In this document: piece by piece, positions 16,803 through 28,195 of the stretch
How positions within the stretch are numbered: position 1 is the stretch's first letter
How the letters are laid out: every line of letters starts with the position of its first letter
Translations under genes and position numbers: made by a program
Source of the DNA: Psychrobacter faecalis
Lineage (GTDB): Bacteria > Pseudomonadota > Gammaproteobacteria > Pseudomonadales > Moraxellaceae
Direction of reading: 5' to 3'
DNA length: 64,000 bases
Assembly: GCF_016107575.1 (NCBI RefSeq)
Contig: NZ_JABAST010000007.1
Location: 1 to 64,000 of the forward strand
The notes under the pieces: model-generated
What the model saw: the letters and a program-made list of their open reading frames with translations, nothing else
What the model was told of the DNA's origin: nothing
The model's database searches: none

Positions 16803-17468
16803 TTATGGTAACAAACGTTTGGTTGTCCATTTTGCCGCGTCGCCCGTGCCACTCTTATCTTGCGTATAAACAATGCGGTCATGCATACGATTGGCACGGC
16901 CTTGCCAAAACTCGATGCTCTCAATCGTAATCTCATAGCCACCCCAAAACTCAGGGGTTGGCACTTGACTGTCTGCTGGATAATCATTTTGCAACTGCTC
17001 AAACGTTTGCTCCATGACCTCGCGATTGGCAACTTCACCACTTTGCGGCTGGCTAACCCACGCGCCCACTTGACTATCATGCGGACGTTTTTGGAAATAA
17101 GCCGCGGATTTAGTAGCATCTATTTTAGCAATGCTGCCGCTGATACGGATTTGACGCTCAAGCTTATGCCAAAAAAACAGCGCTTCGGCATTGGGATTTT
17201 CAGCGATATCTTGACCCTTGGCACTTTCATAATTGGTATAAAACACGATGCCTTTTTCAGTAATCTCCCGCAGCAAAACGATACGCACGCTGGGCTTATT
17301 GTCTGCGCCGCACGTCGCTAAACTCATCGCATAAGGTTCTTGCACTTCTGCTGCTATCGCTTCATTCATCCACGCGTGTAGCATCTCAAATGGTGAATCT
17401 GGTACTGACTGCTGGTCGAGTTGCCCTTTCTCATACGATAGGCGCTGATCGGTAAAATCCATACTCAT
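16803..17468 (-). CDS. pdxH: Pyridoxamine 5'-phosphate oxidase
   Basis: PdxH oxidises pyridoxine or pyridoxamine 5'-phosphate to pyridoxal phosphate using FMN and oxygen. The 221-aa protein has the split-barrel FMN domain with PSVRIVLLREITEKGIVFYTNYESAKG (about 60-85) and QIRISGSIAKID. The C-terminal dimerisation domain has FWGGYEITIESIEFWQGRANRMHDR and the terminal WTTKRLLP, where the conserved RLxP ending is intact. Length is normal. It lies 57 bp downstream of glmM on the same strand and may be read from the same transcript. Confidence 0.95.
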   Translation of the reverse strand: MSMDFTDQRLSYEKGQLDQQSVPDSPFEMLHAWMNEAIAAEVQEPYAMSLATCGADNKPSVRIVLLREITEKGIVFYTNYESAKGQDIAENPNAEALFFWHKLERQIRISGSIAKIDATKSAAYFQKRPHDSQVGAWVSQPQSGEVANREVMEQTFEQLQNDYPADSQVPTPEFWGGYEITIESIEFWQGRANRMHDRIVYTQDKSGTGDAAKWTTKRLLP

Positions 17469-17525
17469 GATTGTTTCTCGCTAACTTTCAAATATTATTA
17501 ATATAAGTGTATTTAACCAAGACGT

Positions 17526-18896
17526 TTAGCCTAAAACCGTTTTGATTTTATCGGCCAAATCGTTGGCCATCACATCACATTCTATCTCATCGTCTGACTC
17601 AACCATGACCCGAATCATCGGCTCTGTACCTGACTGACGGATAAGCAGGCGACCACGACCTTCTAAAGTAGCACGCGCTTTATCAAAAGCTGCGACAAGC
17701 TCTTCATGCTCAAACGGATCTTGCATTTGCGATAAGCGCACATTGACCAGTTTTTGTGGTAACACTTCAAAGCCTTCGGTCAAATCGCTAAGTGCCTTAC
17801 CACGTGCTTGCATCACTGCCAGCACTTGTAAGCCTGCGATAATGGCATCGCCCGTGCGGCTTTTATCCAAGCATAAAATATGACCAGATGGCTCACCGCC
17901 CAATATCCAACCTTTGGCTTCAAGCTCTTGCATGACATAGCGGTCGCCAACTTTTGCACGGGTAAAGGCGATATCCGCGTCTTTTAACGCCAACTCTAAA
18001 CCCATGTTACTCATCAAGGTACCCACAACGCCTTCAGCTTTGGTTTGACCTTGAGTAGCAAGTACATACAAAATACCATCGCCATCGACCAGCTCACCGG
18101 CTTCATCGACCATCACGATACGGTCACCATCGCCATCTAAAGCAATACCGACATCGGCTTCATATTCGAGTACCGCTTTTTGCAGACTCTCAGGATGGGT
18201 TGAGCCGCAATTGGCATTGATATTGATACCATCGGGTTTGTTATTAATTGCGATAACATTGGCGCCAAGCTCACGCATAACGCGTGGCGCAACGCTATAA
18301 CCAGCCCCATTGGCACAGTCGACGACGACGGTCAAATGATCTAAGTCATATTGATAAGGGAAGCTACCTTTACAAAATTCGATATAGCGCCCTTTCGCAT
18401 CATTAATACGATTGTTTTTGCCCAGTTGCGCCGGATCTAGAATTGGCATGATGGCATTATTAGCGGAATTTGAGGCATCCATAATTGCGGTCAATTTATC
18501 ATTGATTGCGCTTTGCATCTCATCGGTCAGTTTTTTGCCATCACCTGAGAAGAACTTGATGCCATTATCAAAATAAGGATTGTGCGAAGCAGAAATCACC
18601 ACACCAGCATCGGCGTTAAAACTGCGGGTCAAATGCGCGATAGCAGGCGTCGGTAGCGGCCCTAGCATATGGACGTCAACCCCAGCCGCATTAAAGCCCG
18701 CCTGCAGCGCCCCTTCAATCACATAGCCGGACAGACGCGTATCTTTACCTATCACCACACTGGGTTTGCGCGCAGGATTATTATTATTTTCTATCAGCAC
18801 CAGTCCCGTCACATAACCTAACTTCAAAATAAAATCAGGGGTAATCGGTAACTCACCAAATTTTCCGCGAATACCATCAGTGCCAAAGTAACTCAT
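17526..18896 (-). CDS. glmM: Phosphoglucosamine mutase
   Basis: GlmM interconverts glucosamine-6-phosphate and glucosamine-1-phosphate for UDP-GlcNAc, hence peptidoglycan and LPS synthesis. The 456-aa protein shows [15 protein letters not shown] at the N-terminus, the phosphoserine loop [17 protein letters not shown] (about residue 102), the metal loop [11 protein letters not shown], the sugar loop [10 protein letters not shown] and the C-terminal phosphate-binding [21 protein letters not shown] precedes the start. Confidence 0.97.
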   Translation of the reverse strand: MSYFGTDGIRGKFGELPITPDFILKLGYVTGLVLIENNNNPARKPSVVIGKDTRLSGYVIEGALQAGFNAAGVDVHMLGPLPTPAIAHLTRSFNADAGVVISASHNPYFDNGIKFFSGDGKKLTDEMQSAINDKLTAIMDASNSANNAIMPILDPAQLGKNNRINDAKGRYIEFCKGSFPYQYDLDHLTVVVDCANGAGYSVAPRVMRELGANVIAINNKPDGININANCGSTHPESLQKAVLEYEADVGIALDGDGDRIVMVDEAGELVDGDGILYVLATQGQTKAEGVVGTLMSNMGLELALKDADIAFTRAKVGDRYVMQELEAKGWILGGEPSGHILCLDKSRTGDAIIAGLQVLAVMQARGKALSDLTEGFEVLPQKLVNVRLSQMQDPFEHEELVAAFDKARATLEGRGRLLIRQSGTEPMIRVMVESDDEIECDVMANDLADKIKTVLG

Positions 18897-19312
18897 TATT
18901 ATTATTCCTCAATTTTATAAAGTAAAAAATCAAACGGGCGCCCAGACTGTCATTGGTTTAAAAGAAGCTTAATTTATAGACAATCGCTTTTTTAGAAACC
19001 CTTTTAAAACTGTCTGCTGCTATAAATTTTCTTTTTTTGCTCTCTTTCTATGCGCCTTGTCCTTTTTAAGGCTACTAAAAATTCACTCCAGCAATGCCGA
19101 AGTTTTTTTAAAACACATCAAGTATAAGCCTTAAACCTAGACAAGGCGTCTAAATAATAAAAAGGCGTCTAAGTTATAGATAGAAGAGTTTAATGTTGTA
19201 TTTTACAAAAAAAACAGCCAACAATAACAAAGCATTGTTGGCTGTTTGTATCTTGGTCTCACGGCAACGCTACAGAGCCGATAACCTACACATAACTAGC
19301 GTTAAGAAATGA
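18897..19312. other. Intergenic region upstream of glmM with guaB terminator
   Basis: This 416-bp gap contains the guaB terminator at 19205-19245, the presumed glmM promoter, and two direct copies of AAGGCGTCTAA (19143-19153 and 19162-19172, 19-bp period). No coding frame is convincing. Confidence 0.45.
19205..19245 (-). terminator. guaB rho-independent terminator
   Basis: A 12-bp perfect stem, ACAGCCAACAAT at 19214-19225 with its complement at 19234-19245, is followed on the minus strand by eight T residues. Confidence 0.92.
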
Positions 19313-21158
<1,846 letters not shown>

Positions 21159-23201
21159 CTATGTTTCTGTTTTAACGATAAAACGTTCCGCTGGTAGATA
21201 ATCCTTTTGTTCACTATATAAGTAGCTTAGCATTCGCTCACGCACTTCACATTCAAGTAACCAAGCATTGAGCGGGCTATCGGACGCTTGGCTACAGCGT
21301 AGCTTGATAGTAGTCTCTGTTACCGATACCGTATACATCTCAGGCTCGGTATCACTATCCCATAGCTCACTGTCTTTGACCAGCTCAATATATTTTTGTC
21401 GTATCGCTTCGATATCAGCGCCATAATCGACATATAAATAAATCACTGAGATTTGATGCGACTCGGTATGTGACCAGTTTTCTACAATCTCAGTGATAAA
21501 ATGCCGCATCGGTACAATCAAGCGGCGCTCATCCCAGGTTTTTAGTACCGCATAGGTATAACCCAAATCCTCGATTGTGCACCACTCGCCTTCCATCATC
21601 ACCGTATCACCGATACGCACCGGCTGCGTAATGGCGACTTGCATGCCTGCGATGATATTACCCAAGATAGGCTGGGCAGCAATACCTATCACCGCACCCG
21701 CAATACCTGCCGAGGTAAGTAAGGTTTTACCCAAACCATCAATATTGGTAAATTCACTCAAACCTATCCAAATACCGCCTAAAATCATCACAAAGATAAA
21801 GACGCGGCGAAAAATAGACACATAGGTGCGGCGACTGCGGCCTTTATCAAACTGCTCTTCGCTCAAATTCTCGATTTGCAAATCTTTATAACGATTGGCA
21901 AAGAAATTAATGGCGCGTGTACCCAGCCACATGGCGCTTAGCACCAGCCCAATCCAAATAATGGGGCGTGTCGATGAGGCAAGCGCATCTAAGTAAGGAA
22001 AACCGCCCGATACCAAGGTATAAACCGCGGAAAAACTGATGGTAAACGTCAAAGGCACGGTCAGCTTATTGACCAAGTCTTCGACTCCGTTATGATGAAT
22101 GGTAGCGAGCCGATTGCCCTCTTTGTCTAAAACGTACCAATTGAGCAGTTTACCAGCCGCTTTACTGAGCAACCAACCGGCGCCCATGGTAAAAGAAAAG
22201 AATAAAAATAACGCGATGAATTCCCAAATGGCAATGCCAAAGACTTTTAATTTGGTCCAGTCGGGCAAATAACGCTCAAACTTGGCAGGCTGATATTGCT
22301 CATACAGCTTATTGATATTGGCGACCGTTTGCGCAGAAAACACCCAAAAAGGCGGGCTGTCATCGATACGTACGCGCTCAAGATGCAGCGGCACACGGCG
22401 ATCACGATAGTCGATATAACCCAACTGGATTGAGCGCCGAGGGATGCCTTGGATACTATTATTGCTACCAAGCGGCGGTTCTATCAAACCATCAGGACGG
22501 TCGGGCAACTTATCAAACGCATACAGCTTTTTTTCCATCAATAAAAAATCGAGCTGTTTGGCAAGCTCTATTGCTTGATTACGCTGCAACTCCTCGTCAA
22601 TCAAGTTCATATTGAGCGCATAAGCAGCCAAATCATATTGCTGCTTGATAACTGCCGATTGAAAAAACTCTAGTGTTGCCAGTGGTGTCGATAAATTCGG
22701 TGGCTCAGATAGTGGCGGCAAGCCGACATTGAGCTTATTTAAGGCATAATAACTTTCGTTATAGTCGCCAGTCAGACCGGAATCACCCTGTAATACCCCC
22801 GCTTGCTGTTCGGTTTTTTTCTCAAACGGACTAATGACCTCTTCGGCAAGCGCAGAGACACTGACGCCCTCTTTTTTGATCTTATCGATCCGTTGCGATG
22901 CATAGTCAACAATGTTTTCTGGCGCCTCGCTGATTGGCGCAGGTGTTTCGTTTTGATTGTTGATCGTTGAATTTTCATTCGCTGAATGACTAGCCGCATA
23001 AGCTGGCAGATAGACAATACTTAGGATAATAACGGAAATACTGAAAATAAAATGACGTATGTTCAAATGCCTCACGGTTAATTTCTGCCTACCTTTAATA
23101 GTATCTAGACTCTTACAACCAGAAACACCAGCGTCGCCCCTATTGCCCATATACGGAGCTTGGGTATTTTTAGCCATCAAAGACTGAGAGGAATGTTTCA
23201 T
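21159..23201 (-). CDS. MscS-family mechanosensitive channel, long N-terminus
   Basis: This is a large member of the small-conductance mechanosensitive channel superfamily (680 aa; E. coli MscS is 286). A hydrophobic segment at about residues 48-68 (FIFSISVIILSIVYLPAYAAS) looks like a signal peptide or anchor, preceded by a basic stretch, so translation could begin further in. A periplasmic-type domain follows (about 70-300). Then come several membrane helices and the pore helix/beta domain with LLTSAGIAGAVIGIAAQPILGNIIAGMQVAITQPVRIGDTVMMEGEWCTIEDLGYTYAVL condensed into the usual MscS order. The C-terminal alpha-beta part ends at YLPAERFIVKTET. It probably relieves hypo-osmotic pressure. It sits downstream of cysS on the same strand, separated by the cysS terminator. 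Confidence 0.85.
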   Translation of the reverse strand: MKHSSQSLMAKNTQAPYMGNRGDAGVSGCKSLDTIKGRQKLTVRHLNIRHFIFSISVIILSIVYLPAYAASHSANENSTINNQNETPAPISEAPENIVDYASQRIDKIKKEGVSVSALAEEVISPFEKKTEQQAGVLQGDSGLTGDYNESYYALNKLNVGLPPLSEPPNLSTPLATLEFFQSAVIKQQYDLAAYALNMNLIDEELQRNQAIELAKQLDFLLMEKKLYAFDKLPDRPDGLIEPPLGSNNSIQGIPRRSIQLGYIDYRDRRVPLHLERVRIDDSPPFWVFSAQTVANINKLYEQYQPAKFERYLPDWTKLKVFGIAIWEFIALFLFFSFTMGAGWLLSKAAGKLLNWYVLDKEGNRLATIHHNGVEDLVNKLTVPLTFTISFSAVYTLVSGGFPYLDALASSTRPIIWIGLVLSAMWLGTRAINFFANRYKDLQIENLSEEQFDKGRSRRTYVSIFRRVFIFVMILGGIWIGLSEFTNIDGLGKTLLTSAGIAGAVIGIAAQPILGNIIAGMQVAITQPVRIGDTVMMEGEWCTIEDLGYTYAVLKTWDERRLIVPMRHFITEIVENWSHTESHQISVIYLYVDYGADIEAIRQKYIELVKDSELWDSDTEPEMYTVSVTETTIKLRCSQASDSPLNAWLLECEVRERMLSYLYSEQKDYLPAERFIVKTET

Positions 23202-23286
23202 ACGTTAAGGTTCTAGGCTGATTAATGAAATGATTTAGTAGAGTTAAGCATTAATTTTGAATATAAGATAAAGCTAATGCACTGAA

Positions 23287-23313
23287 CCAAAAAAAGCCAG
23301 CATAAAGCTGACT
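23287..23313 (-). terminator. cysS rho-independent terminator
   Basis: Read on the minus strand: AGTCAGC, a short loop and GCTGGCT (one G-T pair), then seven T residues. It lies about 55 bp after the cysS stop. Confidence 0.8.
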
Positions 23314-23366
23314 TAATTTGAGGGTAAAATGTTAATTGATACAATTGCTTATAGCAAGAATACGAT

Positions 23367-24827
23367 TTAAGCACGGCGCCAAGTCGTACCCGCACGGCTG
23401 TCTTCAAGCTCAATTCCCGCCTCTTTTAACTGCTCACGTATCTCATCAGCACGGACAAAGTTTTTGTTGGTTTTGGCATCGGCACGCTCGGTGATTAATC
23501 CATCGATAGCGTCATCGGACAAACCGCCTTCTTGCGCCTCACCCACGACCGCTTGCAAAAACTGCTGTACCGGCAGCTGCAATATATTTAGCGTCTGCGC
23601 CAAGGCTTTCAGCTGCTGCGCCAATTGCCATGCAAGCTCTACCTCTTCACCTTTAATCGCTTTATTAATATCACGTGCCAGCCCAAATAATACGCTGATT
23701 GCCGTTGAGCTATTAAAATCATCATTCATGGCTTTGATAAAGTCTTGTCCTGCCGCGCTATCATAAGCAGAGTTGGTGAGCGCATCATCGATAATGAGTG
23801 CTTGTCCTTTTTGCTGTTCAGCCGCTTTTAATGCTTGATACAATCTGCTTAGGCTATTGTGCGCTTCATCTAAGGCTTTGTCTGAGAAGTTGACTTGGCT
23901 GCGATAGTGACTCGATAACAAGAAAAAGCGCACCGTTTCAGAATGATACTTGGCAATCACATCGCGAATGGTAAAGAAGTTATTCAGCGATTTGGACATC
24001 TTTTCGCCATCGACATTGATAAAACCAACGTGCATCCAATTACGTGCGTATTCGCAGCCCGTCGCCGCTTCCGATTGTGCTATCTCGTTTTCATGATGCG
24101 GAAACTGTAAATCATGACCGCCGCCGTGAATATCAAAAGTATCACCAAGGCATTTGGTTGACATCGCCGAGCATTCGATATGCCAGCCCGGACGTCCTTG
24201 ACCCCACGGCGATGCCCATTGTGGCTCACCAGGTTTCGCCGCTTTCCACAGGACAAAGTCAAACGGATTGCGCTTGTCATTTTCGACATCGACGCGCGAG
24301 CCCGCTTGCATATCGTCCAAATTGCGCTTGGATAATTTGCCATAATCAGGGAAGCTATCGACCGCATAATAGACATCGCCATTATCGCCAGCGTAAGCGT
24401 AATCATTACTGACCAAATTGCCAATCATCTGCTGCATCTCGTCGATATAATCGGTCGCGCGTGGCTCAGCATCGGGTGCTAAGCAGCCAAGGGCCGCAAA
24501 ATCTTCATGCATCGCTGTGATAAAACGCTGTGTTAATGCGCCAATCTCTTCGCCGTTTTCGGCTGCGCGAGCGATGATTTTGTCATCTATATCGGTGATA
24601 TTCCGCACATAATTAACCTCATAGCCCAATTGTTTCAGCCAGCGTACCACCATATCAAAAGCAACCATCATCCGCGCATGACCGATATGACAATAATCAT
24701 AGACCGTCATTCCGCACACATATATGCCGACTTTACCCGCAACCAGCGGCTTAAATACCTGCTTGCGTCCGTTAAGTGAGTCATAAATGGCAAGCTGAGA
24801 CATCGCGTCTGCAAGAGGTGTGGTCAT
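23367..24827 (-). CDS. cysS: Cysteinyl-tRNA synthetase
   Basis: CysS charges tRNA-Cys. The class I signature motifs are present: HIGH as CHIGHARMM near residue 43 and KMSKS as [11 protein letters not shown]. The zinc-ligand cysteine lies in [11 protein letters not shown], and [25 protein letters not shown] complete the zinc site. The start at 24827 gives 486 aa beginning [12 protein letters not shown]. An upstream in-frame extension of 20 residues is hydrophobic and unlike any CysS, so it is not used here. The divergent gene at 25078 shares the upstream region. Confidence 0.95.
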   Translation of the reverse strand: MTTPLADAMSQLAIYDSLNGRKQVFKPLVAGKVGIYVCGMTVYDYCHIGHARMMVAFDMVVRWLKQLGYEVNYVRNITDIDDKIIARAAENGEEIGALTQRFITAMHEDFAALGCLAPDAEPRATDYIDEMQQMIGNLVSNDYAYAGDNGDVYYAVDSFPDYGKLSKRNLDDMQAGSRVDVENDKRNPFDFVLWKAAKPGEPQWASPWGQGRPGWHIECSAMSTKCLGDTFDIHGGGHDLQFPHHENEIAQSEAATGCEYARNWMHVGFINVDGEKMSKSLNNFFTIRDVIAKYHSETVRFFLLSSHYRSQVNFSDKALDEAHNSLSRLYQALKAAEQQKGQALIIDDALTNSAYDSAAGQDFIKAMNDDFNSSTAISVLFGLARDINKAIKGEEVELAWQLAQQLKALAQTLNILQLPVQQFLQAVVGEAQEGGLSDDAIDGLITERADAKTNKNFVRADEIREQLKEAGIELEDSRAGTTWRRA

Positions 24828-25077
24828 AGTAAAAAAGCCTTTTGATAAAAAAAATAAGAGTGAAACGAAAATATTCTTACTGCACACTTAGATAATGAAA
24901 ACGCTTATTTATAACAATATTTAGCGTCATTATCATTTTAAGGGAAACAGCGATATAAAACTTAACCCATTATCTTAGCGAAAATGCTCGTAAAATACTA
25001 CAATGAGCGCATAACTAACATTCGCAATGCTAAAAAATACTGACTTTTTAATAAACACTAACCTTTAAGGATAAAAC

Positions 25078-25677
25078 ATGGGCAATCGTTTAAGCAAAAT
25101 ATATACACGTACTGGCGATGACGGTACTACAGGCATGGCAGATGGCAGCCGCGTGAGTAAAGCGGACAATCTATTTAGCGTCATGGGTGATGTCGACGAG
25201 CTTAACTCACATATTGGTTTGGTACGCGCGCAGTTGACGCAAAACTCGACTGACGCGACAAAAGAAGCCGACTTTGCCCAAGCCTTAGTGATTATTCAGC
25301 ATCTGCTATTTAATATTGGTGGCGAGCTTGCCATGCCAGAATATGAAGGCGTGAATAGCGCGCACATTGCATGGTTAGAGCAACAGATTGACGCGATGAA
25401 TAGCACCTTGCCGGCGCTAAAAGATTTTATCCTACCGACAGGTTCAGTGTTGGTCAGTCAATTGCATGTGGCACGTACCGTCTGTCGCCGTGCTGAGCGT
25501 CAAGCGGTGCTATTGCAGCAGCAGCGCTCCGAGGCCATTCGTCCAACGGCAGTTAGCTTTATCAATCGCTTGTCTGATTGGCTGTTTGTCGCTGCGCGTT
25601 TTTGCACCGACCCTGAGCAAGTTTCTGAAGTGCTATGGGACAGTCAAGTATTACAAAAATTCGCTGAGAATAAATAG
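25078..25677 (+). CDS. Cob(I)yrinic acid a,c-diamide adenosyltransferase, PduO type
   Basis: This ATP:cob(I)alamin adenosyltransferase attaches the 5'-deoxyadenosyl group to cobalamin. The 199-aa protein has the ATP-binding N-terminal motif IYTRTGDDGTTGMADGSRVSK (about 8-28), then FSVMGDVDELNSHIG and the C-terminal-half signature ARTVCRRAERQAV with NRLSDWLFVAARF. AAGGATAAAAC precedes the ATG. It is alone between cysS and a terminator. No cobalamin synthesis genes or cobalamin riboswitch are visible nearby, which suggests salvage use. Confidence 0.93.
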   Translation: MGNRLSKIYTRTGDDGTTGMADGSRVSKADNLFSVMGDVDELNSHIGLVRAQLTQNSTDATKEADFAQALVIIQHLLFNIGGELAMPEYEGVNSAHIAWLEQQIDAMNSTLPALKDFILPTGSVLVSQLHVARTVCRRAERQAVLLQQQRSEAIRPTAVSFINRLSDWLFVAARFCTDPEQVSEVLWDSQVLQKFAENK

Positions 25678-25728
25678 TTTAGCTTTTACTGACTGCTAAA
25701 AATTAACCGCTAAAAATCCATTCAAGCA

Positions 25729-25762
25729 AAAAGCCCGCGACTTACGATAGTTGCGGGCTTTT
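25729..25762. terminator. Bidirectional rho-independent terminator
   Basis: AAAAGCCCGC and GCGGGCTTTT form a GC-rich stem. It lies between the adenosyltransferase gene and the convergent lipoprotein gene. Confidence 0.92.
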
Positions 25763-25812
25763 GAATTTCAAACGCTAGGCTTAAACAATAGAAACTGACT
25801 TCTTATAAATAA

Positions 25813-26781
25813 TTAATAAGTCGCGTCTTTATCTTCGATAATCACCATATCGATACTGTCATCTTTAGGGACTGACTTAGGTGCAGCTGGAGTCGCAGGC
25901 GCTGTAGTACTAGGCGTTGGGGCAGCTTGGTTATTGCTTTGATTATCCTGATTACTCGTGTTCTGGCTACTGTTTTGACTGCTGCTATTTTGATTGACAG
26001 TCGGTGGCGTAGCTGGCTCAGCTGGACGTACAGGGGCCGCTGGCGTTACCGGTCTTGGTTGGCGAGTTTGGTTTTCGGTATTGTTTTGTGCCGCTTGACG
26101 GCGGCGTTCGGCTGCTTGCGCGGCACGCTGCTCTTCTAGCGCTGTCTGAAAGGCTGAGCCTGCCACTACTTCTGATACCACGGTCAGCAGTGCTGGCTGT
26201 CCAGCGATACGCGTACGTACTTGACCGCCTTGGGTACCAACAACATACGTAAAGGCATCGTCAACGAGCATGTTATTATTGATACGGATATTATCATTGG
26301 CTAGGCGTGATTGTAAGCTTGGCTGATTGTTAGCGGATTGCAGCTGGCTGGCTTGGTATAAGTCTTCACTTGGCAGAGTCATGCTGACACTCGCCTGACA
26401 GGTAGTCATACCATTATCATTTGTAGCTTGTAATACCGCAGCGTTTTGTACATCGATGACGATACCATTGGTTTTACCACTGACAACGCCACCATTTAAA
26501 GCAATTTCAGCATCGTTAGCGTAACTTGCTGCCAAGGTTTGCGCTTGTTGATTGAGCGTATTTTTTAAGGCTGATTTGAGGCGATCTTGTACCATTGGAT
26601 CATCACAACTTACCGCTGTAGCAGCAGCGTTTTCGTTAGTGGCGGCCTCTTCGGTTAGCTCGGCAGTTTCTGTGGTCTCTTCTTTTTCTGAGCGGTTACA
26701 GCCTGTAAGTACCAAACTACAGGCGATACCAATACCAGCAACCTTATACCACTTGCTCAAACTCTTATTTGCTACGCTCAT
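25813..26781 (-). CDS. Predicted lipoprotein, low-complexity C-terminal region
   Basis: I do not recognise the function. The 322-aa protein starts at 26781 (GGAG upstream); a start at 26838 would only lengthen the leader. The signal peptide ends in the lipobox SLVLTGC, so it should be lipidated and exported. Next comes an acidic linker (EKEETTETAELTEE), then a domain with two cysteines (SCDDPMVQDRL..., TTCQASVSM) that may form a disulfide. From about residue 215 there is a Gln/Asn/Pro/Ala/Ser-rich disordered stretch with runs such as NQNSSSQNSSQNTSNQDN, ending in DSIDMVIIEDKDATY. It may be a cell-envelope protein with a flexible periplasmic tether. It is a single gene with a long upstream gap. 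Confidence 0.75.
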   Translation of the reverse strand: MSVANKSLSKWYKVAGIGIACSLVLTGCNRSEKEETTETAELTEEAATNENAAATAVSCDDPMVQDRLKSALKNTLNQQAQTLAASYANDAEIALNGGVVSGKTNGIVIDVQNAAVLQATNDNGMTTCQASVSMTLPSEDLYQASQLQSANNQPSLQSRLANDNIRINNNMLVDDAFTYVVGTQGGQVRTRIAGQPALLTVVSEVVAGSAFQTALEEQRAAQAAERRRQAAQNNTENQTRQPRPVTPAAPVRPAEPATPPTVNQNSSSQNSSQNTSNQDNQSNNQAAPTPSTTAPATPAAPKSVPKDDSIDMVIIEDKDATY

Positions 26782-27164
26782 CTTTTTTTGCTCCAATTTC
26801 CTGATTCGTACCGCCAATGACGGCCAGTGTTTTAACATTCAAAAACTTACACGCGCATCATGACATTTAAATGGTAACGACGGTATAGTAAAGATTGCCA
26901 TGCAATTTTTGAAAACCACGTTATTATACGGCGTTTGATTTAAATGGTCATCAGTGTAGCCTATTGATATACAAATAACGTCCAACATTGTGTACAAAAC
27001 CTTGCTTTGGTTGCAAAAAAGCTACAAAGACATATTTTATGTCGTGGCTGCAACTCATAACTACACTATCTAAGTAATGCTTCTGTTCTCAGATAAATAT
27101 TTTATTAGACCCCATTTTGCAGAGACGATATGATAGCGATAAGAATTTTTGATAGCTATTAATA
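26782..27164. other. Divergent intergenic region
   Basis: A 383-bp gap between the lipoprotein gene and the glycerophosphodiesterase gene. It must contain both promoters. I see no convincing terminator, RNA gene or small coding frame. Confidence 0.4.
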
Positions 27165-27893
27165 ATGATAAATTTTAAAAATACCCTTTTATTGGGCCAT
27201 CGCGGCGCACGCGGTGAAGCGCTAGAAAACACCTTAGCAGGCTTTAAAGTGGCGCAAAACCTACAAAGCGCGGGTTTGATAGGCGTTGAATTTGATGTGC
27301 AATTAAGCGCCGATGGTCACTTGCTGGTCTTTCATGATGATAATTTACTACGCATGTGCGCCCAACAATCCTGCATTGACCAGTTGAGTCTTGCCGAGAT
27401 TGGGCGCTATTTGCAGTCCGGTCATCAGATTACCCCTTTGGCCGAAATAGCATCCGTGCTAAAAGGTTTTGGCTATATTGAGCTTGAAATTAAGACGCAT
27501 GAGCGCACGGATTACGGCAAATTAATAAAGGCATTAATGCAAGATTTAATCGATAGTCCTCTTGCCAGCTTGCCTATAGCGCTGACCAGCTTCGATGTCG
27601 AATTACACGCAAGGCTGCAACGCAATAAAACCTTACAACACATTCCGCGTGGCTTACTGATTCGCACCCCTAAAACTTTGCTAAGCGCACCGCAAACTGC
27701 CCTGCAACTTGGCTGCGTCCAGCTAGGTATTCACTATCTATTGCTGACTCAAGCAGTCATTAAGCACTGTCATCGTTATCACTTACCAGTCAGCGCGTGG
27801 ACCGTCAATGATAGCGAAACGATTAAACAACTTATTACGTGGCAAGTCGACGTCATCATCACCGATTATCCAACCTATTTTCTCACGCGCTAA
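27165..27893 (+). CDS. ugpQ: Glycerophosphodiester phosphodiesterase, cytoplasmic
   Basis: This enzyme hydrolyses glycerophosphodiesters to glycerol-3-phosphate and an alcohol. The 242-aa protein has the GDPD barrel motifs GHRGARGEALENT (catalytic His, residues about 10-22), GVEFDVQLSADGHLLVFHDDNLLR (metal ligands and second catalytic His) and VDVIITDYP at the end. There is no signal peptide, in keeping with the cytoplasmic UgpQ form rather than periplasmic GlpQ. The ribosome site in front of the ATG is weak. It appears monocistronic. Confidence 0.9.
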   Translation: MINFKNTLLLGHRGARGEALENTLAGFKVAQNLQSAGLIGVEFDVQLSADGHLLVFHDDNLLRMCAQQSCIDQLSLAEIGRYLQSGHQITPLAEIASVLKGFGYIELEIKTHERTDYGKLIKALMQDLIDSPLASLPIALTSFDVELHARLQRNKTLQHIPRGLLIRTPKTLLSAPQTALQLGCVQLGIHYLLLTQAVIKHCHRYHLPVSAWTVNDSETIKQLITWQVDVIITDYPTYFLTR

Positions 27894-28195
27894 GTAAGTG
27901 AACTTCTTACCTATCTTTTTGTCATATTTCAAAAAACTTGCTTGAAAATGGCTTAAAAAAGCCAGCTAATTAATTGGCTCGATAGTCATTTATACATTTC
28001 TATCGCACACATATTTATCTTTTTACTTACACTATCACTTAATTGCTGATAAGTAAGGGATTATTTGGGTTAATCACTACCATAACTCCTACAAGTTATT
28101 GTTATTTAGCAATATTTTTCTAGTGTATAACTGTTCACTTTACTAGTCTTTTAGGGTAATATGGAGGCTGAAATTAATATCATTAGGAATATTAC
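27894..28195. other. Region upstream of the desaturase gene
   Basis: A 302-bp gap holding the desaturase promoter. AGTGTATAACTGTTCACT at 28122-28139 is an imperfect palindrome (six of nine positions symmetric) of the size bound by TetR-type unsaturated-fatty-acid regulators such as DesT. The match is weak. A small GGCTT/AAGCC hairpin near 27950 may weakly terminate ugpQ. Confidence 0.35.

Noticed and set aside
23222-23413. 63-aa minus-strand frame overlapping the 3' end of cysS
   Set aside because: It overlaps cysS and its terminator; there is no separate ribosome site.
24828-24887. Hydrophobic 20-residue N-terminal extension of CysS
   Set aside because: CysS is cytosolic and the family begins at the later Met; the extension is chance open frame.
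24828-25077. Cobalamin riboswitch in front of the adenosyltransferase gene
   Set aside because: The 250-bp gap is AT-rich and I see no B12-box-like or GC-rich structured segment.
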